Below, in pieces: positions 1-8,434 of a stretch of DNA of 64,000 nt (within the stretch, counting starts at the first letter, position 1; each line of letters opens with the position of its first letter). A model generated the notes under the pieces. It was not told the origin of the DNA and ran no database searches. It saw nothing but the letters and a program-made list of their open reading frames with translations. The DNA is from Streptomyces sp. NBC_00654 (lineage in GTDB: Bacteria; Actinomycetota; Actinomycetes; Streptomycetales; Streptomycetaceae). The translations under genes and the position numbers were made by a program. The stretch is taken from the NCBI RefSeq assembly GCF_026341775.1, contig NZ_JAPEOB010000002.1, positions 310,001 through 374,000 of the forward strand, read 5' to 3'.

Positions 1-685
1 CGAGCGCGTACGCGGTCCAGGCGGCCCACGGGCCGAGGTCGTGCCCGGAGAAACCGACCACCGTCCGGGGGAACTCGGCCCGGTAGGTGCTCAGCACCGC
101 CAGGTTCAACTCCTCCGGCTCGGCCGGGTACATCGCCGTGCACTGCAGCAGCGCGAGGTCCGGGTTGATCGGCAGGACGGTGCCGCAGGCGCGCCGCACG
201 GCCTCCATGTCGGCGCCACCGGTACTCACGATCAGCGGCTTGCCCGCCTTCGCCGCGTAGGCGAGCAGTGGTGTGTTCCTGATGTCCCCGGACGCGATCT
301 TGATCGCCGGCACACCGAGCTCGGCCAGGAAGTCCACGCTGGCGAAGTCGAAGGCGGTGGCCAGGAAGTCCACGCGCAGTTCGGCCGACAGCTGCTGGAG
401 ATAGGTGTACTCGTGGGTGCCGAACTCGAGGAACTCGCGGTGCGCTCCGTACGTCGGGCCGAAGCTGTTGCGTCCCGTGTAGGGGGAGTCGTACATCGCC
501 CTGGTGTAGAGCGAGCGGTTGTTCCGCTTCTGCAGCTTGACCGCGCTGGCCCCGGCCGCGGCCGCCTGACGTACCAGCTCCTCCGCCTTGCCCAGATCGC
601 CCTCGTGGTTGTGGCCGATCTCCGCGATCACATAGGCGTCGGTCTCGTCCGAGATGGTCCGATCGTTTACCGTCAGCGCTCTCAT
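1..685 (-). CDS. NeuB-family PEP aldolase (sialic/legionaminic acid synthase-like), 3' end outside window
   Basis: Reading leftward from ATG at 683-685, an open frame runs to the window edge (228 codons seen). The N-terminus has the NeuB signature AEIGHNHEGD, then AVKLQKRNN, an ITSG-equivalent IKIASGDI and a VSTGG segment, as in enzymes that condense phosphoenolpyruvate with an aldose aldehyde. The C-terminal SAF domain would lie outside the window. It starts 5 bp after the stop of the aminotransferase gene, so it belongs to the Hpg operon. That is odd, because glycopeptide-type clusters usually carry a DAHP synthase as their PEP-using enzyme here. Whether this protein makes a nonulosonate-like sugar acid for the product or has another substrate cannot be told. 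Family assignment is firm, substrate unknown. Confidence 0.85.
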   Translation of the reverse strand, partial: MRALTVNDRTISDETDAYVIAEIGHNHEGDLGKAEELVRQAAAAGASAVKLQKRNNRSLYTRAMYDSPYTGRNSFGPTYGAHREFLEFGTHEYTYLQQLSAELRVDFLATAFDFASVDFLAELGVPAIKIASGDIRNTPLLAYAAKAGKPLIVSTGGADMEAVRRACGTVLPINPDLALLQCTAMYPAEPEELNLAVLSTYRAEFPRTVVGFSGHDLGPWAAWTAYAL

Positions 686-690
686 CGTTC

Positions 691-2019
691 TCAGGTCCTC
701 TCCAGAAGATCGGTCACCAGCGAAGCGAACCGGTCCAGACCGAGGTCGATCTCCGCCGGTGTGAGCGAGCTGCAGGACAGTCGCAGCTGCCGCTGACCGC
801 CCCCTGCCGCGTAGAAGTGGTGCATCGGCGTCCAGATGACCTTGTGCCGCTTGGCCGAGTGGGCGAGCAGGTCGTCGTCGGCGACGAACGGCACCGTGAC
901 GACCAGGAAGAATCCGCCGTCCGGTCGGTTCCAGGAGACCGGCGACGTTGTCGGGAACCGCGCGGCCAGCCCGTCGAGCAGGTGCCGCAGCCGCTGTCCG
1001 TACCGCGCGGTGGCGTCCCGGTTCGCCTCGCGCAGAGCGAAGTCGCTCTCCAGCAGCCGGCCGCCGATGACCGCCTGCGCGATCGGCGGGGTATTGACCG
1101 TGATCATGCTCTTGATCTTCGACAGCTCGTCGGCGAGGGTGCCGACGACCTCTCCGTCCCGGACGACCGGCTGGTCCGCCACCACGTACCCGATCCGGGC
1201 GCCGGGCAGGGCGGTCTTGGCGTACGAGCCGAGGTAGACGACCCGATGTCCCGTGTCCAGCGACTTGAGCGTCGGCTTCGGGGGCGCGCCGTCGCCGAAG
1301 AAGCCGTACGGGTTGTCCTCGATGATCAGGATGTCCAGCTCCGCGGCCAGCTCCAGCAGCCGGCGCCGGGTCGGCACGTCGAGACTGAGCCCGGTCGGAT
1401 TGGCGAAGTCGGGCACCAGGTAGCAGGCCCGGGGCCGCAGTCCGGCCTCGCGCGCGCCCCGCACCTTGGCCGCCAGGTCGTCCAGGTCGATGCCGCCGGC
1501 GCCGCTGTCGACCGGCACGACCGGCATGTCGACCAGACGGGCCGCGCCGGTGATGCCCACGTAGGCCGGTGAGGTGGCCAGGAGCACGTCGCGGTCACCG
1601 GCCCGCAGGGCGCGCAGCACCAGGACCATGGCCTCCTGACAGCCGACGGTCACCAGGATCGACTCCGGGTCGGCGTGGATGTTCTCGTCGGTCACGAGGT
1701 TGCGGGCCACCAGGTCCTGGATCACCCCTTTCGTTCTGCCGTACTGGTAGAGCCGGTTGCGGGCCACTTCCGCGCCGCGGGGCGTGCCGTCGGTGACGTA
1801 CTCGGTCCAGGTACGCAGATACCGGTGGACGTCCTCCACCGAGAACCCGCCCGGGTCCGGCCGTCCGGGCGCGAAGGAGACCGCGTCCGGGTACCGGTCG
1901 GACACCTCGTTCAGCAGGTTCATCGACAGCAGCGCCGGATCGGACAGCGACCCGTGCAGGCCGGCCAGGTCCATCACCGCTCCGGGCGGTGCCGTTCGGG
2001 CGTGGGGCGACTCGGTCAT
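691..2019 (-). CDS. hpgT: 4-hydroxyphenylglycine aminotransferase (HpgT-like)
   Basis: A fold-type I PLP aminotransferase of 442 aa. It is expected to transaminate 4-hydroxyphenylglyoxylate to 4-hydroxyphenylglycine, often with tyrosine as amino donor, which closes the Hpg cycle. The PLP lysine is predicted at K268 (GSYAKTALPGARIGY), with NPTG at about 207-210 and EDNPYG at about 234-239. The frame is open further upstream, but the ATG at 2019 overlaps the stop of the oxidase gene by ATGA and gives the normal family length. The N-terminal tail (MTESPHARTAPPG) resembles no domain. Its place directly after Hmo and HmaS makes the Hpg role much more likely than a general aromatic aminotransferase. 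Confidence 0.92.
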   Translation of the reverse strand: MTESPHARTAPPGAVMDLAGLHGSLSDPALLSMNLLNEVSDRYPDAVSFAPGRPDPGGFSVEDVHRYLRTWTEYVTDGTPRGAEVARNRLYQYGRTKGVIQDLVARNLVTDENIHADPESILVTVGCQEAMVLVLRALRAGDRDVLLATSPAYVGITGAARLVDMPVVPVDSGAGGIDLDDLAAKVRGAREAGLRPRACYLVPDFANPTGLSLDVPTRRRLLELAAELDILIIEDNPYGFFGDGAPPKPTLKSLDTGHRVVYLGSYAKTALPGARIGYVVADQPVVRDGEVVGTLADELSKIKSMITVNTPPIAQAVIGGRLLESDFALREANRDATARYGQRLRHLLDGLAARFPTTSPVSWNRPDGGFFLVVTVPFVADDDLLAHSAKRHKVIWTPMHHFYAAGGGQRQLRLSCSSLTPAEIDLGLDRFASLVTDLLERT

Positions 2020-3125
2020 CGCTCCTCCCGTTCGTGCGTCGCGGACGCCCAGCGCACGCCCAGCCGCCCGGCCGCGGCCACGTGCGGCGCACCGGCGAGG
2101 GCCATCGACACCTCGAGTTCGGTGCGCAGCAGTTCCAGCGCCCCGGTCACGCCCGTCTCGCCGCCGGAGGCCAGTCCCCACAGGACCGGCCGGCCGAGCA
2201 GCACCCCGGACGCGCCGAGGGCCAGCGCGCGCAGCACGTCGGTGCCGCTGCGCACACCGCTGTCCAGCAGCACCTCGCACGCGTCACCGACCTCGTCCCT
2301 GATCGCCGGCAGGGCCAGGAGACTGGGTACGGCGCCGTCCAGTTGCCGGCCGCCGTGATTGGACACCACCAGGCCGTCCGCGCCGAGGTCCACCGCGCGC
2401 CGCGCGTCCGCCGGGTCGAGAACTCCCTTGAGCACCAACGGCAATCGTGTCCGTCGCCGGATCCGGTCCAGGTCGGACCAGGACAGCGTGGGGTCGATCA
2501 CCGCGGCCGCGTGCCCGCCGACGCTCTGCCCGCCGCCGCGTTGTGCGCCGGCCAGGTTCACCGGTGCGGCGTGCGCCGGCACGGTGAACCCGTTGCGCAG
2601 ATCGCGCAGCCGTCGGCCCATGAACGGAACGTCCACGGTGAGGATCAGGGCGCGGGCGCCGAGCCGTTCGGCTTCACCGATCAGCCACTCGGTGCGGGCC
2701 CGGTCGCGCAGCCAGTACAACTGGAAGAACAGGTCGCCGCCGGCGTGGGACAGTTCGTCCAGCGGGCAGCCGGCCAGGGTCGCCGCGGTGAAGGGGATGC
2801 CGGCCGCGGCCGCCGCACGGGACACCGCCGGTTCGCCGTCCGGGTGCACCACCGAGTGGAACGCCATCGGCGCCACGGCGACGGGCATCGACGCCGGCAC
2901 CCCCAGCAGGGTGGTCGTGGTGTCGGCGGTGTCCACCCCGGACAGTACGCGAGGGACGAGGTGACACCGGTCGAACGCGGTCCGGTTGGCGTCCAGCGTC
3001 GACTCCCGGCCGCTTCCGCCGGCCACGAAGTCGTACACCTCGGGCGCCAGCACGGCGCGGGCCCGGTCCTCGATGTCGGCGAGGGTGAGCGGATCCGTCG
3101 CCAGGACGGTCCGACCGCCCGTCAC
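2016..3125 (-). CDS. hmo: 4-hydroxymandelate oxidase (FMN-dependent)
   Basis: A 369-aa member of the FMN-dependent alpha-hydroxy acid oxidase family. It oxidises 4-hydroxymandelate to 4-hydroxyphenylglyoxylate, the second step of Hpg synthesis. The active-site block SNHGGRQLDG places the catalytic His at 257 and the substrate-carboxylate Arg at 260. Other landmarks are YDFVAGGSG near the N-terminus, APMAFH at about 85-90, and FMN-phosphate loops LLDSGVRSG and ALGASGVLLGRP. It overlaps HmaS by ATGA at its start and HpgT by ATGA at its end, so the three steps are translationally coupled. Length and motif order are normal for the family. Confidence 0.94.
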   Translation of the reverse strand: MTGGRTVLATDPLTLADIEDRARAVLAPEVYDFVAGGSGRESTLDANRTAFDRCHLVPRVLSGVDTADTTTTLLGVPASMPVAVAPMAFHSVVHPDGEPAVSRAAAAAGIPFTAATLAGCPLDELSHAGGDLFFQLYWLRDRARTEWLIGEAERLGARALILTVDVPFMGRRLRDLRNGFTVPAHAAPVNLAGAQRGGGQSVGGHAAAVIDPTLSWSDLDRIRRRTRLPLVLKGVLDPADARRAVDLGADGLVVSNHGGRQLDGAVPSLLALPAIRDEVGDACEVLLDSGVRSGTDVLRALALGASGVLLGRPVLWGLASGGETGVTGALELLRTELEVSMALAGAPHVAAAGRLGVRWASATHEREER

Positions 3126-4165
3126 GCCCGGTCCTGTCGCTCGACCGCCTCGTACAGCTTGCGGATGTTGTTGCTGCCGAACGTGGTCGCGCCGCGGCGT
3201 TCGATGATCTCCATGAAGAGCGTGCGGCGCGGGTGTTCGGACCGGGTGAAGATCTGGAACAGCTCACCGTCGTGGTCCCGGTCGACGAGCACGCTGTGCT
3301 CGCGCAGCGCCGCCACCGGATGGCCGGAGGATCCGTGCCGCTGTTCGAGGTTCTCGTAGTAGGCGGCGGGCGTGGACAGGAACCGTACGCCGGCGGTGCC
3401 GAGATCGGCCACCGCGTCCACGATGTCCGGCACCGCGAAGGCCAGGTGCTGCACACCGCTGCCGCCGTGCTTCTTCAGGAAGTCGTCGATCTGGCCCGGG
3501 GCGGCACCGCTCATGGGCTGCAGCAGCGTCAGCGTCACCCGCCCGCTCGGGCTCTGCACCACCTTGGACTGCATGGCCTGCGCGCCGACGTGGATGTCCT
3601 CCTCGAACACCACCTGCCAGCCCAGCGTCCGCCGGTAGGACTCGACGGTCCGGTCGAGTTCGCCGTTCTCCACGCAGACCGCGATGTGGTCGACGCACAG
3701 CAGGTGGCGCCGCGCCGGCGCCGCGGGCCCCGCGGGCTCCTCGGTGCCGACCGGTGCGATACCGGGCAGCGACCAGGGTCCGCCGTCGGGCCGGCTCACA
3801 AAGGTGTGCGTCACATCGCCGAAGGCTTCGAGCACCGTGTGGTCCGGCTCGTCCACGAGCAGGGCGATGTCGCTCACGCCGTCGCCGTGCCGGGCGGTGA
3901 ACAGGGTGGCCGGATGGTCGTCGGTGCGGCCCTCCAGCAGCACCAGGACGACGTCCCGCTGCCGCACCGCCACGGCGGTGAACTCCGGGGTCTCCCCGGC
4001 GGCGATCACCTTGAAGCCGTAGCGGTCCACGAACTCGGCCGCACGGGCGCGGGCATCACCGACGGAGAGTGTGATGTGGTCGATGCCGGCGTCGACGGTG
4101 TGCTGATTTCTGGTCTGGGGTGCGGACGACACGAATTCCCCCAAGGCTCGATAATCGGTTTCCAC
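3122..4165 (-). CDS. hmaS: 4-hydroxymandelate synthase (HPPD-family dioxygenase)
   Basis: A 347-aa two-domain vicinal-oxygen-chelate dioxygenase of the HPPD/HmaS family. It converts 4-hydroxyphenylpyruvate to 4-hydroxymandelate, the committed step to Hpg. Predicted Fe(II) ligands are H160 (VDHIAV), H240 (VQHLAF) and E319 (FMEIIERRG). The C-terminal GATTFGSNNIRKLYEAVE tail is shared by HPPD and HmaS. HmaS is preferred because the next two genes continue the Hpg pathway and no homogentisate genes are present. The GTG at 4165 has no clear ribosome-binding site; GTG at 4132, preceded by GGGGGA, is a credible alternative start 11 residues in. It is the first gene of the leftward operon. Confidence 0.92.
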   Translation of the reverse strand: METDYRALGEFVSSAPQTRNQHTVDAGIDHITLSVGDARARAAEFVDRYGFKVIAAGETPEFTAVAVRQRDVVLVLLEGRTDDHPATLFTARHGDGVSDIALLVDEPDHTVLEAFGDVTHTFVSRPDGGPWSLPGIAPVGTEEPAGPAAPARRHLLCVDHIAVCVENGELDRTVESYRRTLGWQVVFEEDIHVGAQAMQSKVVQSPSGRVTLTLLQPMSGAAPGQIDDFLKKHGGSGVQHLAFAVPDIVDAVADLGTAGVRFLSTPAAYYENLEQRHGSSGHPVAALREHSVLVDRDHDGELFQIFTRSEHPRRTLFMEIIERRGATTFGSNNIRKLYEAVERQDRA

Positions 4166-4387
4166 GGTGGGAACAAGAATTGTCAGATCCCGGTACCGCG
4201 ACGAAAAAACGCTACGGACGGGCGCGGAAGAATGTCAATGAACCCTGCTGGGAGCCGCCCAACAGTACGGAACGCACCTTCCCGCACCTGGGTGCCGGGG
4301 TATCCGCTATGGGGTTCGTAGGGGTTGCGCGCGCCACGGCGACGGGTGAATATGCGTGCGATCGAAGCTGCGGACAAGGAGCGGTAC
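4166..4387. promoter_or_regulatory. Divergent promoter region with GGGGTT direct repeats
   Basis: About 220 bp separate hmaS from the divergent adenylation gene, so both operons must be started from here. Two GGGGTT hexamers lie at 4311-4316 and 4321-4326, exactly one helical turn apart, just upstream of the rightward gene. A similar pair is found in the divergent region between the two big NRPS genes. This suggests a shared operator, but no cognate regulator is identified. No convincing -10/-35 pair was seen. Confidence 0.4.
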
Positions 4388-5839
4388 GTGCTGATTCATC
4401 AGGCACTCGACGAGCGCGCGGCAGAATACGGCGGCCATATTGCACTGATGGGTGACAATGGCCCGGTCACTTATTCCCAGCTTGTTTCGGCGGCCGATTC
4501 GTATGCGGCCTCACTGGTCGAGGCGGGGGTGGGTCCGGGCTGCCTGGTGCCGGTGCGCATCACCCGGTCGGCCCGTATGGTGACGTTATTGCTGGCCGTG
4601 CTGAAGACGGGTGCGGCGTACTGCCCCATCGACGTGAAGTGGCCGGACGAGCGCGTACGCGAACTGCTGCGCCTGCTGCGGGCACCGTTGTTCATCACGG
4701 ACACACCGCTCGCCGGCGCACCGTGCTGGACACCACCGTCCGCCCCCGCACCCGGGTCCCGGACGGTCCGGGCGGACATCGGGCCGGACGACCCGGCCTG
4801 TGTCTTCTTCACCTCCGGCAGCACGGGCGCCCCCAAGGGCGTGGTGACTCCGCACCGGGCCGTGCTGCGGCTCTTCGACAGCGGCCCCCTGGCGGCCTTC
4901 GGCCCCGGGCGGGTGCTGCCGCAGCTCGCCCCGGTCGGCTGGGACGCCTGCGGACTGGAACTGTGGGGCATGCTGTGCCGGGGCGGCACCGTGGTGCTGC
5001 CGGACGAGGACCATCTGCTGCCGGACACCCTGCGCGACCTGGTCGCACGGCACGGCGTGAACACCCTCGTCCTGGTCGCCTCCGTGGTGAACCTGCTCGT
5101 ACGGCTGGATCCCGACTGCTTCCGCGGGATCGGCCTGATGTTCATCGGTGGTGAACGTCTGGCGCCCGAGCCGGTGCGGGCCCTGCTGCTGCACCACCCG
5201 GACACGGCCGTCCACAACTGCTACGGCCCGGTGGAGAGTTTCGCCTTCGCCACCATGCATCACATCCGGCCCGAGGACTGCGACCGGCCTCACGGCGTGC
5301 CCATCGGGCGGCCGGTGCCCGGCACGGAGGTCCACCTGGTCGACGGCGAGCTGTGCGTCGCGGGCGCGGGGCTGGCCCAGGGATACCTGCGCGACCCGGA
5401 ACGCACCGCCGAGCGGTTCGTCACCGTCGATGTCCGGGGTGTGCCGACACGTGTCTACCGCACGGGGGACCGCGCGGTACGCGACGCCGAGGGAGTGCTG
5501 CACTTCCTGGGCCGTGCCGACCGGCAGGTGAAGATCCGCGGATACCGCGTGGAGCTGGGAGAGGTGGAGAGCCACGCCGCGGGCCGCGACGGCGTGCGCG
5601 ACTGCGTGGCGGTGGCGCTGTCCGGCCGAAGCGGCGCGTACGAGCGTCTGGCGCTGGCCTTCACCGGCGACGCCGACCCGGACCGGGTGCGCGCGGAGCT
5701 GCGCGACCGGCTCCCCGGCCACCTGGTGCCCGATCTGGTGCGCCGCCTCCACGATCTCCCCCACAACGCCAACGGCAAGGTCGACCACCGGGCCTTGACC
5801 GAGCTGCTGCTCACGTCCCGACCCCAGGAAAGGGGCTGA
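4388..5839 (+). CDS. Stand-alone NRPS adenylation domain
   Basis: A free-standing adenylation domain of 483 aa that activates a carboxylic or amino acid as adenylate and loads it on a carrier. Core motifs are visible in order: [12 protein letters not shown] (A3), YGPVES (A5), YRTGD (A7), VKIRGYRVELGEVE (A8) and NANGKVD with the A10 lysine. There is no condensation or carrier domain. Read by eye against the GrsA pocket positions, the specificity code is D-A-L-L-F-G-C-A-F-K, which matches no code I know. The frame is open upstream to 4325 (TTG), with an ATG at 4352. GTG at 4388 is chosen because AAGGAG sits 6 nt before it and the protein then begins at the usual point. The free carrier at 8100 is its likely partner. 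Confidence 0.85.
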   Translation: MLIHQALDERAAEYGGHIALMGDNGPVTYSQLVSAADSYAASLVEAGVGPGCLVPVRITRSARMVTLLLAVLKTGAAYCPIDVKWPDERVRELLRLLRAPLFITDTPLAGAPCWTPPSAPAPGSRTVRADIGPDDPACVFFTSGSTGAPKGVVTPHRAVLRLFDSGPLAAFGPGRVLPQLAPVGWDACGLELWGMLCRGGTVVLPDEDHLLPDTLRDLVARHGVNTLVLVASVVNLLVRLDPDCFRGIGLMFIGGERLAPEPVRALLLHHPDTAVHNCYGPVESFAFATMHHIRPEDCDRPHGVPIGRPVPGTEVHLVDGELCVAGAGLAQGYLRDPERTAERFVTVDVRGVPTRVYRTGDRAVRDAEGVLHFLGRADRQVKIRGYRVELGEVESHAAGRDGVRDCVAVALSGRSGAYERLALAFTGDADPDRVRAELRDRLPGHLVPDLVRRLHDLPHNANGKVDHRALTELLLTSRPQERG

Positions 5840-5841
5840 CG

Positions 5842-6855
5842 ATGACCACGTACACCGAGACCACCGACAAGATCGTGGAGGACTACCTCACACTCGTCGA
5901 CGACAGCATGGTCGCGGTGCTGCCGCACGCCTTGCGCATCGCCGTCGAACTCGGCGTCGCCGATGTGATGGACTCCTTGACCCCGCAGCCCGTAGCGACC
6001 ACGGCGGGCCTGATCGACGCCGCCCCCGACGCCCTGGGCCGACTGCTGTCCGCCCTCGCCGCGGCCGGATTCTTCGCCGGCGACCCCGCCACCGGCTTCC
6101 GGCTGACCGCGCTCGGCGCGAGGCTGCGACGGGACCACCCGCGCAGTCTCTCCGCGTCCCTGGTCAATGCCGAGAGCCAGCTGGCCTGGCTGCGTGCCAC
6201 GGACACCTTCCGTACCGGCGCGGCATCCTTCGACGGCGACGGCGGCGGCGACTTCTTCGGTGTCAAGAACACCCGGCGCGGCGCGAACGTCGCGTTCCTG
6301 CGCCGGATGCGGGAACGCACCGGCCGTCTGTACCGGCAGGCGGCCGAGACCGTCGACTGGTCGCGGTCGGAGGTCATCCTGGACATCGGCGGCGCCGACG
6401 GCTTTCTTCTCGGCAAGATCCTCTCGGTGGCCCCGCACGCGAGCGGCGTACTGTTCGACCGCCCCTCGGTGATCGACGAGGTGAACCTCCGCGGCGGTGT
6501 CTCCGGTTGCCGCACCGTGCCGGGCGACTTCTTCGTCGCGGTGCCCACCGGCGCGGACACCCACCTGCTGTGCAGCGTCCTGCACGACTGGACCGACGAC
6601 CAGGCGGTGGACATTCTGCGGTCGAGCCGTCGCGCGCTGGCCGCCGGCGGCCGGCTGCTGGTGATCGAGATGCTGGTGCCGGAGGACGGCGCCCAGCACA
6701 TCAGCCGCTGGAGCGACCTCGGCATGATGGTCCTCACCGGCGGCCGGGAACGCGACCGGGCCGGGTTCACCCGGGTCCTGGAGGCCGCCGGCTACCGGAT
6801 CGACCGGGTCTCGGAGATCCCGGGGTCGCCGTTCTCCGTGATCGAGGCGCGCTGA
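5842..6855 (+). CDS. SAM-dependent O-methyltransferase-like protein
   Basis: A 337-aa class I methyltransferase of the two-domain kind with an N-terminal winged-helix dimerisation region (about 1-110). The SAM loop is VILDIGGADGFLLGK at about 173-187. The catalytic-base motif LHDWTDD places the usual acid/base His of small-molecule O-methyltransferases. The first ATG after the upstream stop follows AGGAAAGGGG at a good distance, 2 bp after the adenylation gene. Position between a free A domain and a P450 suggests it tailors the same building block, perhaps methylating a phenol, alcohol or keto-acid enol. The acceptor is not deducible. Confidence 0.82.
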   Translation: MTTYTETTDKIVEDYLTLVDDSMVAVLPHALRIAVELGVADVMDSLTPQPVATTAGLIDAAPDALGRLLSALAAAGFFAGDPATGFRLTALGARLRRDHPRSLSASLVNAESQLAWLRATDTFRTGAASFDGDGGGDFFGVKNTRRGANVAFLRRMRERTGRLYRQAAETVDWSRSEVILDIGGADGFLLGKILSVAPHASGVLFDRPSVIDEVNLRGGVSGCRTVPGDFFVAVPTGADTHLLCSVLHDWTDDQAVDILRSSRRALAAGGRLLVIEMLVPEDGAQHISRWSDLGMMVLTGGRERDRAGFTRVLEAAGYRIDRVSEIPGSPFSVIEAR

Positions 6856-6861
6856 CCGGCG

Positions 6862-8076
6862 ATGGACATCGACCTGCTCACGCCGGATGTCTTCGCCGGA
6901 CACCGGCACCTGGACCAGCTCGCGGCCGTACGCGCCCGTCCGGGCCTGACCCGGCATCCGGAGCCGGGCGGTCCCGGGTTCTGGGTGGCCGCCCGGTACG
7001 ACGACGTCCGGACGGTGCTGAGTGATCCGGCCACGTTCAGTTCCCGCGCCGGCATCAGGCTCGGCGGATCGGACGAGGCGGCCCGCCTGGTCGCCGACCG
7101 GATGATGGTGGTCAGCGACCCGCCGCGGCACGGCCGGATCCGCCGTGTGATGGGTGCGCCGTTCACCCCGGCGGCGCTGCTTCGCTGGCACGACCGGATC
7201 GTCGCCGGCGTCACCGAACTGGTGGACGAGGTGGTCGGGGAGGGTGTCGGCGGGCCCGTGGGGGACCGGCCGGACAAAGCTGCCGGGCCACTGATCCGGG
7301 ACGCCGTCGGTGACTTGACCCAGCGACTGCCCAACCAGGTCATCTGCGCCATGATGAACCTGCCCCGGGCCGACTGGCCGTTGATCGGCAGGCTCACCAC
7401 CGACGGTCTGGACTCCCCCGACCCCATCGACCGGCTGGACGCCAACGCCGAGATCTTCGGCTACTTCGCCGACCTGATCGGCCGGCGCCGCGCCCGCCCC
7501 GGCGACGACCTGATCAGCGCGCTGCTCGCGGCCGGCGGCGACCTGACCGACGAGGAGCTGCTGATCAACTGCAGCGGGGTGCTGACCGGTGCCAACGAGA
7601 CCGTCCGGTACGCGGCGGCCGGAGCGCTGCTGGTCTTCGGCGACCGGCCCGACCTGTGGACGGCGCTGCGCGCATCGCCGGAGCTGCTGCCCACCACCGT
7701 CGAGGAGATCCTGCGCTGGACCAGCCCCGGCCTGCACGCGCTGCGTACGGTGACCCGCCCGGTGACGGTCTCCGGCAGCGACCTGCTGCCCGGCGAGCGG
7801 GTGACCGCCTGGCTCTGCTCGGCCAACCGCGACCCGGCGGTCTTCCCCGACCCGGACACCTTCCGGCCCGACCGCTCCCCCAACCGGCACCTCGCGTTCG
7901 GCTGGGGGCCCCATGTCTGCGTCGGCTCGCGGGTGGCCAGGCTGGAACTGACCGCGCTGCTGACCGCGCTGATCCGCCGGGTGCGCACGATAGCCCCGGC
8001 CGGCAGGCCGGTGTGGAGCACCGGCAACTTCATCCATGGACTGACCAGACTGCCGGTGCGGCTGAGCCCGGCGTGA
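6862..8076 (+). CDS. Cytochrome P450, likely acting on a carrier-bound or free building block
   Basis: A 404-aa bacterial class I P450. The heme-binding block FGWGPHVCVG places the thiolate ligand at C353. The K-helix ExxR is E282-R285, and the I-helix carries GANET at 243-247 in place of the common AGxET/DT. P450s located between a free A domain and a free carrier often oxidise an aminoacyl thioester (for example beta-hydroxylation in aminocoumarin and skyllamycin clusters), and the same use is inferred here. It begins 6 bp after the methyltransferase stop. No ferredoxin or reductase gene is nearby, so electrons must come from elsewhere in the cell. Confidence 0.88.
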   Translation: MDIDLLTPDVFAGHRHLDQLAAVRARPGLTRHPEPGGPGFWVAARYDDVRTVLSDPATFSSRAGIRLGGSDEAARLVADRMMVVSDPPRHGRIRRVMGAPFTPAALLRWHDRIVAGVTELVDEVVGEGVGGPVGDRPDKAAGPLIRDAVGDLTQRLPNQVICAMMNLPRADWPLIGRLTTDGLDSPDPIDRLDANAEIFGYFADLIGRRRARPGDDLISALLAAGGDLTDEELLINCSGVLTGANETVRYAAAGALLVFGDRPDLWTALRASPELLPTTVEEILRWTSPGLHALRTVTRPVTVSGSDLLPGERVTAWLCSANRDPAVFPDPDTFRPDRSPNRHLAFGWGPHVCVGSRVARLELTALLTALIRRVRTIAPAGRPVWSTGNFIHGLTRLPVRLSPA

Positions 8077-8099
8077 GCCCGTCAAGGAGCTGATGGACG

Positions 8100-8336
8100 A
8101 TGGGTACCACCGCAATCGCCGAAATCTGGCAGGAGGTTCTGGGCGTCCCGGTCGAGGACGACGACGACTTCTTCGCCCTGGGCGGTCAGTCACTGGCCGC
8201 CATGGAGGTGGTGGCCGCGGTGCGCCGGCGCCTCGGCATCACGGTCCGGGTCCGGGTCCTGCTCGAACACCCCGTGCTGGCGGACTTCGCCGGCCAGCTC
8301 GCCCGGTCCGGGGAACCGTCCCCGGACCGGTCCTGA
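8100..8336 (+). CDS. Free-standing peptidyl carrier protein
   Basis: A 78-aa carrier protein with the phosphopantetheine site LGGQSLAAM, the modified serine being S31. The helix order and length fit a single T domain. An out-of-frame ATG lies at 8093, but AAGGAG at 8084-8089 is spaced correctly (10 nt) only for the ATG at 8100. It is the last gene of the rightward operon and is expected to be charged by the free adenylation domain at 4388, giving the P450 and/or methyltransferase a tethered substrate. No free-standing condensation domain that would pass its cargo to the main assembly line is present in the window. Confidence 0.9.
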   Translation: MGTTAIAEIWQEVLGVPVEDDDDFFALGGQSLAAMEVVAAVRRRLGITVRVRVLLEHPVLADFAGQLARSGEPSPDRS

Positions 8337-8346
8337 CAGCCCGGTC

Positions 8347-8391
8347 GTACAGGACGGCGGGAGCGGCTCCTCCGCTCCCGCCGTCCTGTAC
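8347..8391. terminator. Bidirectional hairpin terminator between convergent genes
   Basis: A perfect 20-bp inverted repeat (8347-8366 with 8372-8391) with a 5-nt loop sits between the carrier gene and the oppositely oriented NRPS. It can form a strong hairpin in either transcript. There is no T-tract, as is common in high-GC actinomycetes. Confidence 0.85.
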
Positions 8392-8434
8392 GTGCGCTCC
8401 CCCCGGCCTCGCGTTCACGGGCCGGGGCGGCGTC

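Noticed and set aside
5455..8193. A 912-codon minus-strand frame across the A/MT/P450 operon
   Set aside because: The three plus-strand genes each carry full catalytic motifs; the antisense product is compositionally biased.
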